From an uncultured Oscillospiraceae bacterium (GTDB lineage: Bacteria > Bacillota > Clostridia > Oscillospirales > Oscillospiraceae): a DNA stretch of 12,221 nt. The stretch covers positions 12,063 to 24,283 of the forward strand of contig CAJTVM010000043.1 in assembly GCA_910579595.1 (NCBI GenBank), read 5' to 3'. This document shows positions 1-6,078 of the stretch, in pieces (within the stretch, counting starts at the first letter, position 1; each line of letters opens with the position of its first letter). The position numbers and the translations under genes were made by a program. Below the pieces are notes generated by a model. The model was not told the origin of the DNA and made no database searches. It saw nothing but the letters and a program-made list of their open reading frames with translations.

Positions 1-48
1 ATAGGTCATACTACCGTGAGACAAAAAAAGATCCATGGAAAGTATTTG

Positions 49-76
49 TTGACAGTGCGACTATAACTCCTATACA
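49..76 (+). promoter_or_regulatory. sigma-A-type promoter for the small membrane protein gene
   Basis: A perfect -35 hexamer TTGACA lies at 49-54 and a -10-like TATACA at 71-76, with a 16-bp spacer. Transcription would start near position 83, giving a short leader before the candidate start codons at 100, 112 and 124. No operator dyad is obvious in the 48 bases upstream. Confidence 0.55.
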
Positions 77-123
77 GACTCAATATACTGTGATGCGTTG
101 TGGGCCGGCTTATGGATGAGGCA

Positions 124-567
124 ATGAAAAAAATAATCGCAATGTCACTTGCGATGCTGTTCGCCTTTATCAGCCTGATTCTCGCGCTGATCCTGTTTTT
201 CCAAAAGCCTTACCGCACAACCCTGGAGGGCACCTACCGATCCGTGGAGGGCTATGGTTCTGACGACCCTATGTTGGGATACTCGCTTATCTTCCGCAGG
301 GATGGATATTATGCCAAATTTACATCCACAACCCTTTATGAAACCGGAACCTTTGAACTGATGAACCCGGAGGGGCGGTTCCGGCTGACTGCCGATGGCT
401 CCGGGACAGTGCGCCATGTCTGGGCGATGAAGGACGGCCAGTTGTGCTTTCCCGAAGGTGACGACCTGGAGTTTTATACCCAGGTCTCGGATTTCCCGGC
501 AACCGTGTGCGGCCCTGACGCCACCTGGGAGTACAATGAGGAGGGGAAGCTCGTAAATATTTCTTGA
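124..567 (+). CDS. small membrane-anchored protein of unknown function
   Basis: I do not recognise this family. From ATG 124 the product is 147 residues: a short basic start (MKK), one hydrophobic segment at about residues 4-26, then a polar C-terminal domain of about 120 residues that should lie outside the cell. The outer domain is rich in Gly, Tyr, Phe and Thr in alternating patterns (for example the GTY, GYYAKF and GTFEL stretches), which suggests a small beta-sheet domain; this is inference. No lipobox cysteine or catalytic motif is seen. The start is uncertain. GTG 100 and ATG 112 are in frame, but ATG 124 has a GGA at 114-116 with suitable spacing and gives the most typical signal-anchor N-terminus. 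The stop codon TGA overlaps the -35 element of the next transcription unit, so the gene is packed tightly against the T-box promoter. Confidence 0.7.
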   Translation: MKKIIAMSLAMLFAFISLILALILFFQKPYRTTLEGTYRSVEGYGSDDPMLGYSLIFRRDGYYAKFTSTTLYETGTFELMNPEGRFRLTADGSGTVRHVWAMKDGQLCFPEGDDLEFYTQVSDFPATVCGPDATWEYNEEGKLVNIS

Positions 568-592
568 CACCCCGGGGAAAAGGTGATAAAAT
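564..592 (+). promoter_or_regulatory. extended -10 promoter of the glycine T-box/glyQS unit
   Basis: TTGACA at 564-569, a 17-bp spacer, then TAAAAT at 587-592 preceded by an extended -10 TG at 584-585. The -35 overlaps the stop codon of the upstream gene (TGA 565-567). Transcription should begin near 599, which is just where the T-box Stem I sequence starts, so promoter and leader assignments support each other. Confidence 0.8.
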
Positions 593-598
593 GACCTG

Positions 599-821
599 CG
601 ATAAGGTGATGACCGGGAGAAGTACCCCATTTTCCGCCCCAGAGAGAAGCCGGACGGTGCAAGGCTTTGGCGGAACGGGAGGGAAGGCACCCGTGAGCTG
701 CGGAGCGGAAATGCTCCGCCGGACCGCCCCGTTACCGGCGCAGAGCGTCCCCTCTTGGGGAAATTCAGGTGGAACCGCGGATAGTTCATTCGCCCTGAGC
801 CGTACGGCTCAGGGCGTTTTT
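599..821 (+). promoter_or_regulatory. glycine-specific T-box leader (riboswitch) upstream of glyQS
   Basis: The leader senses uncharged tRNA-Gly and controls transcription of the downstream synthetase. The T-box core AGGTGGAACCGCGG is at 767-780. In Stem I, CGGG 614-617 pairs with CCCG 690-693, and CCCC 625-628 pairs with the G-rich stretch 678-683. Between these helices is an internal loop made of AGAAGTA (618-624, holding the conserved AGTA) and AAGGCA (684-689). The specifier codon in that loop is therefore GGC (686-688), a glycine codon that pairs with anticodon GCC. An apical arm with an AGAGAG bulge and a GGTGCAA loop runs about 640-673. Stem III is CGGAGC 701-706 with GCTCCG 713-718. 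In the antiterminator, TCAGG 765-769 pairs with CCTGA 794-798 and GAAC 772-775 with GTTC 784-787, leaving the UGG bulge. CCTGA is also the 5' arm of the terminator, so the two folds are mutually exclusive. The base of Stem I was not resolved. Confidence 0.93.
791..821 (+). terminator. T-box leader terminator (attenuator)
   Basis: A self-complementary 26-nt stretch (791-816, arms CGCCCTGAGCCGT and ACGGCTCAGGGCG) is followed by five T residues (817-821). Its 5' arm contains CCTGA (794-798), which the antiterminator uses, so read-through depends on tRNA binding to the T-box. Confidence 0.93.
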
Positions 822-859
822 CGTTTTGAGCCGAAAACAATCGAAAGGAGCTTTGTATC

Positions 860-2284
860 GTGAAAAACAGCGAAAAGAGTATGGAAAAAATTGTGGCCCT
901 GTGCAAGGGCAGGGGCTTCATCTTTGCCGGATCCGAGATCTACGGCGGATTGGCCAACACCTGGGACTACGGCCCCCTGGGGGTGGAGCTGAAAAACAAC
1001 GTGAAAAAAGCCTGGTGGAAGAAGTTCGTCCAGGAGAACCCTTACAATGTGGGGCTGGACGCCGCCATCCTGATGAACCCCCAGGTGTGGGTGGCCTCCG
1101 GCCATGTGGGCGGCTTCTCCGACCCGCTGATGGACTGCAAGGAGTGCCATGAGCGCTTCCGCGCCGACAAGGTTATCGAGGACTGGTGCGCCGAAAACAA
1201 TTTTGAGCTGGGCCGCAGCGTGGACGCCATGAGCCAGAGCGAGATGAAGACGTTTGTTGACGAGCACCAGATCGCCTGCCCTACCTGCGGCAAGTTCAAC
1301 TGGACCGACATCCGCCAGTTCAACCTGATGTTCAAGACCTTCCAGGGCGTCACCGAGGACGCCAAGAACACGGTGTACCTCCGCCCCGAAACCGCTCAGG
1401 GCATCTTCACCAACTTCGTCAACGTCCAGCGCTCCACGCGCCGCAAGCTGCCCTTCGGCGTGTGCCAGATCGGCAAGAGCTTCCGCAACGAGATCACCCC
1501 AGGCAACTTCATCTTCCGTACCCGGGAGTTTGAGCAGATGGAGCTGGAGTTCTTCTGCCAGCCCGGCACTGAGCTGGAGTGGTTTGCCTACTGGAAGAAC
1601 TTCTGCCACCAGTGGCTGCTGGATCTGGGTGTCAAGGAGGAAAACCTGCGCCTGCGCGACCACGACCCGGAGGAGCTGAGCCACTACTCCAACGCCACCA
1701 CCGACTTCGAGTTTGCCTTCCCCTTCACCGAGTGGGGCGAGCTGTGGGGGGTGGCCAGCCGGACCAACTTCGACCTCACAGCCCATCAGAACACCTCTGG
1801 CAAGGATCTGACCTATTACGATCAGGAGAAGAACGAGCACTATATCCCCTACGTCATCGAGCCTTCCCTGGGCGTGGAGCGAATGCTGCTGGCCTTCCTG
1901 TGCAACGCCTATGACGAGGAAGTGGTGGACGCCGAAAAGAACGACGTGCGCACCGTGCTGCGCCTCCACCCGGCGCTGGCCCCCTACAAGTGCGCGGTGC
2001 TGCCCCTGAGCAAGAAGCTGGGCGACAAGGCCAGGGAGATCCAAACCGAGCTGTCCAAATACTTCATGGTGGACTTTGACGACGCCGGCTCCATTGGAAA
2101 GCGCTACCGCCGTCAGGACGAGATCGGCACCCCTTACTGCGTCACCGTGGACTTCGCCACCGTGGGCGACGATAAGACCGAGGCCGACCACGCCGTCACC
2201 ATTCGGGACCGTGACACCATGGATCAGGTGCGCGTGCCCATCGCGGAGCTGAAAAACTGGCTGGACGGGAAGCTGGCCTATTAA
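860..2284 (+). CDS. glyQS: glycyl-tRNA synthetase, single-chain dimeric (alpha2) type
   Basis: This cytosolic class II aminoacyl-tRNA synthetase charges tRNA-Gly with glycine. At 474 residues it has the usual length of the bacterial single-chain family (also called glyS), unlike the two-subunit alpha2beta2 GlyRS of E. coli. Visible landmarks are the N-terminal region IFAGSEIYGG (21-30) with WDYGP (35-39), LRPETAQ at 174-180, motif 2 around FRNE (208-211), motif 3 SLGVER (336-341), and an anticodon-binding domain from about 375 to the end. Two Cys pairs, C93-x2-C96 and C140-x2-C143, in the insertion between motifs 1 and 2 could bind zinc; that is inference. The start is GTG 860, with AAAGGAG at 844-850 spaced 9 nt away; the in-frame ATG at residue 8 has no better ribosome site. 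The T-box leader with a glycine specifier directly upstream independently confirms substrate identity and implies induction when tRNA-Gly is uncharged. Confidence 0.97.
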   Translation: MKNSEKSMEKIVALCKGRGFIFAGSEIYGGLANTWDYGPLGVELKNNVKKAWWKKFVQENPYNVGLDAAILMNPQVWVASGHVGGFSDPLMDCKECHERFRADKVIEDWCAENNFELGRSVDAMSQSEMKTFVDEHQIACPTCGKFNWTDIRQFNLMFKTFQGVTEDAKNTVYLRPETAQGIFTNFVNVQRSTRRKLPFGVCQIGKSFRNEITPGNFIFRTREFEQMELEFFCQPGTELEWFAYWKNFCHQWLLDLGVKEENLRLRDHDPEELSHYSNATTDFEFAFPFTEWGELWGVASRTNFDLTAHQNTSGKDLTYYDQEKNEHYIPYVIEPSLGVERMLLAFLCNAYDEEVVDAEKNDVRTVLRLHPALAPYKCAVLPLSKKLGDKAREIQTELSKYFMVDFDDAGSIGKRYRRQDEIGTPYCVTVDFATVGDDKTEADHAVTIRDRDTMDQVRVPIAELKNWLDGKLAY

Positions 2285-2298
2285 TTTTTTATGAAAAT

Positions 2299-2332
2299 AC
2301 AGCTGCCCCCGGTGCAAACCGGGGGCAGCTGT
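2299..2332. repeat. 15-bp perfect hairpin between glyQS and the LtaS-family gene
   Basis: The arms ACAGCTGCCCCCGGT (2299-2313) and ACCGGGGGCAGCTGT (2318-2332) surround a GCAA loop. It is well placed to end the glyQS transcript but is not followed by a T-run on the plus strand; instead a T6 run (2285-2290) precedes it. It may be a U-tail-less terminator or a 3'-end stabilising hairpin. Its 3' foot adjoins the probable -10 box of the next gene. Confidence 0.6.
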
Positions 2333-2345
2333 GATATACTATACT
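2332..2345 (+). promoter_or_regulatory. possible extended -10 promoter for the LtaS-family gene
   Basis: TG at 2332-2333 followed by TATACT at 2335-2340 makes an extended -10, and a second overlapping TATACT lies at 2340-2345. The matching -35 position (2312-2317) falls in the hairpin loop and is weak (GTGCAA). An extended -10 can work with a poor -35, so the call is tentative. Confidence 0.4.
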
Positions 2346-2402
2346 GACTGTACTTGCTTTTTTGCTTTTTCACAAAGGTGCGCCGGCGATTGGAGGCTGC
2401 GA

Positions 2403-4283
2403 ATGAAACGACTATTTTCCTGCTTTTTGTTCCAGAAACGTCCAGAGGATGGGATGGATCGAAGGCGTCGGGCCGTGTTCTGGCTGTGGAATGCCCTGCT
2501 GCTGGGCGGGGCGGCGGTTGTCCTGGGGATGTTCTCCCTGGTGATGGCCCCGGGCCAGTACGGCTGGCAGATGTTTTCCGATTACCTGGCCCACCCGGTT
2601 CTGGTGCTGCTGAACCTGCTGCCAACCGTGGTGCTGGCGGCGCTGCTGTACGGGCTTACCGGGCGCGGCTGGCTGGCCTACCTGATCACCGCGGCGGTGG
2701 TGCTGGGCCTGTCGGCAGGCAACACCTACAAGCTGTTCTTCCGGGACGATCCGGTGCTGGCGGGCGACCTGCTCCTGCTGGGGGAGGCGGGCGATATGGC
2801 GGGGAAATACCAGCTGTTCCTGTTCAGCAAACTGCTTCTGGCCATTGCCGGGGCGGTGCTGTCTGCGGTGCTGCTGGCCCTGCTGGCCCGGGGGAAGCCC
2901 AAGGGGCTGGGCCGGGGGCTGACGGCGGGGATCGCCTTTGCCTGCGCGCTGGCCCTGATCCCGGTGTACGGCAGCGACGCCATATACAGCAAAAATTCCA
3001 ACGAGGAGCATATCAACCGCTGGTCTACCACCCAGCAGTATGTCTCCAGGGGCTTTTTGTATCCCTTCCTCCACAGTGTGAAAGACGCCCTGCCCAATCC
3101 CCCCGCGGGCTATGACGCCAAGGACTCCGCCCAACTGCTGGCGGAGTATGAGGATGGGGTCATCCCTGAGGACAAAAAGGTCAACGTCGTGGGGGTGATG
3201 CTGGAGGCGTTTTCGGATTTTTCCGATTTTGAGCAGATTGAGTTCACTCAGGATGTTTACGCCCAGCTCCACGCGCTGGAGGCGGAGAGCTATTCCGGTA
3301 ACCTGCTCACCAACATCTTCGCGGGCGGCACCATCAACACCGAGCGGGCCTTCCTCACCGGGGTGGGGATGGGGGATCACAACTACCGCGCCGATACCTC
3401 CTCCTATGTGTGGTACCTGAAAAGCCAGGGCTACCACACCTCCGGCGACCATCCCTCCAACAACTGGTTCTACAACCGGCAGAATATCAACGCCTATATG
3501 GGCTTTGACGAATACCGCTTCGCGGAGAACTTCTACAAGGAGAAGGCTAAGGCGGACACCGCCTGGGATTACATCTTCTTCCCGGAGCTGGTCTACTCCA
3601 TTGTTACTCAGGTTGCATGGGGCGGCGCGCCGCAGTTTTCCTTCTCCGTGTCCTACCAGGGCCACGGGCCTTACAGCGATGAGGAATGCTGGTGGGGCGA
3701 GGTGGGGGACTACATCGCCAACGAGGATCTGGACGAGGCGTCCCGGTACATTTTGGCCAACTATCTGGGCTCGGTGCTGGATACCCAGAACTTCCTTGCC
3801 AATATGGTGAACTCCTTCCGGGCGCAGGAGGAGCCTATTGTGCTGGTGGTGTTCGGCGACCACAAGCCATGGCTGGGCAACGGCAACAGCGTGTATGACG
3901 CGCTGGGCATCGATCTGAGCCAGGATTCCGTGGAGAGCTTTTATAACTACTGGTCCACGCCCTATTTCATCTGGGCCAACGACGCGGCAAAGGAAATGAT
4001 CGGGCACGACATGGTGGGGGAGGGGCCGGACGTCTCCCCCTGCTTCCTGATGAACGTGCTGTTTGACCAGCTGGGCTGGGAGGGCGACGCCTATATGCAG
4101 GCGGTGGATCAGTGCTGGCGGGAGGTGCCGGTGATCCACGCCCAGGGCAGGTATCTCACCGCGGAGGGTACGCTGCGTACACTGGAGGATCTGACCCCGG
4201 AGCAGGCCGGGCTGGTGCAGCGGTTCCTGAACCTGGACTACTACCGGCGGCAGCATTTTTCAGCGGGAACAGCGCAGTCATAA
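2403..4283 (+). CDS. LTA synthase (LtaS)-family sulfatase-fold phosphotransferase, membrane bound
   Basis: Family members transfer glycerol phosphate or similar head groups from phosphatidylglycerol to lipoteichoic acid or other envelope glycans, with the catalytic domain outside the membrane. From ATG 2403 (GGAGG ribosome site at 2392-2396) the product is 626 residues. About five hydrophobic segments (near 27-50, 64-84, 89-106, 140-162, 173-190) are followed by a sulfatase/alkaline-phosphatase-fold domain from about 258 to 560. Visible motifs are NVVGVMLEAF (261-270, metal ligand E268), GGTINTE (308-314, with T310 as the predicted nucleophile), GDHPSNNWFYNR (348-359) plus YMGFDEY, the SYQGHGPY stretch around H421, FGDHKPWLG (484-492, metal ligands D486/H487) and STPYFIWAND. 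These match the LtaS arrangement. It stands alone between its own promoter and a strong terminator. The exact substrate cannot be told from sequence, so no gene symbol is given. Confidence 0.9.
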   Translation: MKRLFSCFLFQKRPEDGMDRRRRAVFWLWNALLLGGAAVVLGMFSLVMAPGQYGWQMFSDYLAHPVLVLLNLLPTVVLAALLYGLTGRGWLAYLITAAVVLGLSAGNTYKLFFRDDPVLAGDLLLLGEAGDMAGKYQLFLFSKLLLAIAGAVLSAVLLALLARGKPKGLGRGLTAGIAFACALALIPVYGSDAIYSKNSNEEHINRWSTTQQYVSRGFLYPFLHSVKDALPNPPAGYDAKDSAQLLAEYEDGVIPEDKKVNVVGVMLEAFSDFSDFEQIEFTQDVYAQLHALEAESYSGNLLTNIFAGGTINTERAFLTGVGMGDHNYRADTSSYVWYLKSQGYHTSGDHPSNNWFYNRQNINAYMGFDEYRFAENFYKEKAKADTAWDYIFFPELVYSIVTQVAWGGAPQFSFSVSYQGHGPYSDEECWWGEVGDYIANEDLDEASRYILANYLGSVLDTQNFLANMVNSFRAQEEPIVLVVFGDHKPWLGNGNSVYDALGIDLSQDSVESFYNYWSTPYFIWANDAAKEMIGHDMVGEGPDVSPCFLMNVLFDQLGWEGDAYMQAVDQCWREVPVIHAQGRYLTAEGTLRTLEDLTPEQAGLVQRFLNLDYYRRQHFSAGTAQS

Positions 4284-4287
4284 TCAA

Positions 4288-4335
4288 ACCCCGGGCCAAT
4301 CCGCCTGCACGGCGGATTGGCCCGGGGTGTTTTTT
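4288..4335 (+). terminator. strong intrinsic terminator after the LtaS-family gene
   Basis: An 18-bp stem (4288-4305 with 4311-4328) around a TGCAC loop is followed by G and T6 (4329-4335). It lies 5 nt after the stop codon. The convergent MATE gene stops at 4343 and its transcript would cross the same stem, but the minus-strand tail is only TTTGATT, so it is a poorer terminator in that direction. Confidence 0.92.
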
Positions 4336-4342
4336 GAAGAAA

Positions 4343-5809
4343 TTACTCCTGCCGAGCTTGGGTGAGCGGGAGGATGTTCTTCCGGTAGACGTGGCGCAGG
4401 AAGATGGCGCACAGGGTCATGGAGAACAGCTCCGCAATGGGGAACGCCCACCACGTCAGATTCAGCCCCCCCAGGCCGGCCAGCCTGGCCAGAATCCCGT
4501 CGGGAGCGGCTGACGGGTGATTGAGCAGGTACTGCCGGGCAAACTCCGGCAGACGGGACAGCAGCCACGCTACGGGCAGCAGGACGGCCAGCTGCCGGAC
4601 CACCGAGGCGGTGAGGCTGAGCAGGCCGTGGTTCAGCGCCTGGAACACCGATGAGGCCACGATGCCGAAGCCCGCCAGCAGCCAGCTCAGGGAGATGATC
4701 TGCAGGGCGGATTTGCCGATGGTCAGCAGATTGCCCGCCGCGTCCTCCTCGGACTGGAACAGGGACAGCATCTGCTCGGGGAAGAACTGGAACACCAGAC
4801 AGCCGATCACCAGCATGGCGGTGGCGTAAAACACGCTGAGCTTGATGGTTTTGATGATCCGGTCCGGGTTCCGGGCGCCGTAGTTGTAGGATACGATGGG
4901 CACCATGCCGTTGTTCAGGCCGAACACCGGCATGAAGAAGAAGGACTGGAGCTTGAAATACACCCCGAACACCGCCGTGGCGGTCTTGGTAAAGGCGATG
5001 AGGATCTGGTTCATGCCGAACACCATCACCGAGCCGATGGACTGCATAATTATGCTGGGCAGGCCCACACTGTAGATGCCCCGGATGGTGGGGCCGTGGG
5101 GGCGGAAGCCCTTGAAGGACAGGTTGATGTCCGGGTTTTGGGTGAGGTTGAAGAAAATGGAGACGCCGCAGCCAATGATCTGGCCGATGACGGTGGCTAA
5201 GGCCGCGCCCGCCACCTCCATCCGGGGGATGGGGCCCAGGCCGAAGATCAGGATGGGATCCAGAACGATGTTCACCACCGCGCCCACCGCCTGGGCGATC
5301 ATGGACTGGATGGTGCGGCCGGTGGCCTGGAGGATGCGCTCCAGGGTGACGCCCCCGAAAATGCCCGCGCTCAGCGAACAGCAGATCGTCAGGTAGGCCG
5401 AGCCGTAGTCGATGATCTCATCCACGTCGGTCTGGATGGTGTAAAACAGCTTGGAGCAGGCCAGGCCCAGGATGACAAACACCAGGCAGCTCAGCACGGC
5501 CAGGAAAATGCCGTTCACCGCCGCCTTGTCGGCCTGATCCTGGCGCTTTTCCCCCAGACTCCGGGACAGCAGGGCGTTGATGCCCACGCCGGTGCCCACC
5601 GCCACCGAGATCATCAGGTTCTGCACCGGGAAGGCCAGGGATACCGCGTTCAGCGCGTCCTCGCTGAGCTTGGCCACAAACCAGCTGTCCACCACGTTGT
5701 AAAACGCCTGAATCAGCATGGAGATCATGATGGGAATCGCCATGTTCAGCAGCAGCCTGTTCACCGGCATGACGCCCATTTTGTTTTCACTGGTAGGATG
5801 ATCCGCCAA
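4343..5809 (-). CDS. MATE-family multidrug/organic cation efflux transporter
   Basis: A polytopic inner-membrane exporter, presumably driven by a sodium or proton gradient. The product is 488 residues, usual for MATE, and almost wholly hydrophobic, fitting 12 membrane helices in two MatE halves. The N-terminal signature includes MGVMPVNRLLLNMAIPIM followed by FYNVVDSWFVAKL, and further typical stretches are GTGVGINALLSRSLGEK, VNIVLDPILIF and VSYNYGARN. The start chosen is TTG at 5809-5807, because an exact AGGAGG (5824-5819) sits 9 nt upstream. The in-frame ATG at 5839-5837 would put that AGGAGG inside the gene and has no ribosome site of its own, and a longer in-frame extension to 6007 would run past the promoter. 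It is divergent from the histidine-kinase-like gene and convergent with the LtaS-family gene. The substrate cannot be predicted. Confidence 0.93.
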   Translation of the reverse strand: MADHPTSENKMGVMPVNRLLLNMAIPIMISMLIQAFYNVVDSWFVAKLSEDALNAVSLAFPVQNLMISVAVGTGVGINALLSRSLGEKRQDQADKAAVNGIFLAVLSCLVFVILGLACSKLFYTIQTDVDEIIDYGSAYLTICCSLSAGIFGGVTLERILQATGRTIQSMIAQAVGAVVNIVLDPILIFGLGPIPRMEVAGAALATVIGQIIGCGVSIFFNLTQNPDINLSFKGFRPHGPTIRGIYSVGLPSIIMQSIGSVMVFGMNQILIAFTKTATAVFGVYFKLQSFFFMPVFGLNNGMVPIVSYNYGARNPDRIIKTIKLSVFYATAMLVIGCLVFQFFPEQMLSLFQSEEDAAGNLLTIGKSALQIISLSWLLAGFGIVASSVFQALNHGLLSLTASVVRQLAVLLPVAWLLSRLPEFARQYLLNHPSAAPDGILARLAGLGGLNLTWWAFPIAELFSMTLCAIFLRHVYRKNILPLTQARQE

Positions 5810-5863
5810 AATTGTTCTCCTCCTGTCTTTTTTCGCCATATTTTGTAGATTGCATAAGTCGTT

Positions 5864-5892
5864 ATTATAAGTGATCTTGTTTTTATTGTCAA
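5864..5892 (-). promoter_or_regulatory. consensus sigma-A promoter of the MATE gene
   Basis: Read on the minus strand, TTGACA (5892-5887) and TATAAT (5869-5864) are both perfect hexamers with exactly 17 bp between them. Transcription should start near 5857, giving a leader of about 48 nt before the TTG start. An 8-bp palindrome TTGCGCAA (5902-5909) lies just upstream of the -35 and could be an operator half, but this is weak. Such a strong promoter on an exporter often implies a repressor, none of which is encoded here. Confidence 0.9.
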
Positions 5893-5914
5893 TATGGCGA
5901 ATTGCGCAAACCGC

Positions 5915-5943
5915 TTGCCATTCCCGCGGCGCTCTGATACAAT
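5915..5943 (+). promoter_or_regulatory. promoter of the histidine-kinase-like gene
   Basis: TTGCCA at 5915-5920, a 17-bp spacer and TACAAT at 5938-5943, with an extended -10 TG at 5935-5936. Transcription would start near 5950, immediately before the three tandem Spo0A-box-like repeats. It is back to back with the MATE promoter; the two -35 elements are 22 bp apart. Confidence 0.75.
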
Positions 5944-5950
5944 ATGAAAA

Positions 5951-5980
5951 ATTCGACAAAGTTCGACAAAATTCGACACA
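5951..5980. promoter_or_regulatory. three tandem Spo0A (0A) boxes, 10-bp period
   Basis: Three consecutive 10-bp units read ATTCGACAAA, GTTCGACAAA and ATTCGACACA. Each contains TTCGACA (5952-5958, 5962-5968, 5972-5978), the reverse complement of the 0A-box core TGTCGAA; the first two also fit the full 8-mer TTGTCGAA. The 3-bp gap puts all three on one face of the helix, as expected for cooperative binding of the response regulator Spo0A. They cover about +1 to +30 of the plus-strand promoter, which suggests repression of the histidine-kinase-like gene by Spo0A~P. They lie roughly 95-120 bp upstream of the MATE start site, so an effect there is less likely. Binding itself is inferred. Confidence 0.75.
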
Positions 5981-6078
5981 GGGCGCGGAGGTGGAATCCT
6001 TTTCCATGAGAGGCCGCGGAGAAACTGCACAGCATAGAATGGGAGACAGAGCTGGAGGACACAGGGAGGCGGAGGCAA

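Noticed and set aside
809..2317. 502-codon open frame antisense to glyQS
   Set aside because: Long antisense frames are expected in GC-rich genes; it has Val/Leu/Gly/Gln-rich composition without domains and lies opposite a well-defined synthetase.
2331..2402. GTG 2331 as start of the LtaS-family protein
   Set aside because: It overlaps the hairpin foot and the proposed -10 box and adds a Cys/Phe-rich stretch untypical of the family; ATG 2403 has a good GGAGG site.
2412..4256. 614-codon open frame antisense to the LtaS-family gene
   Set aside because: Shadow frame of a gene with clear catalytic motifs; low-complexity Gln/Val/Gly composition and no ribosome site recognised.
5951..5980. The three 10-bp repeats as a CRISPR fragment or simple repeat
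   Set aside because: They are directly adjacent with no spacers, and each matches the 0A-box core exactly, so a transcription-factor site explains them better.
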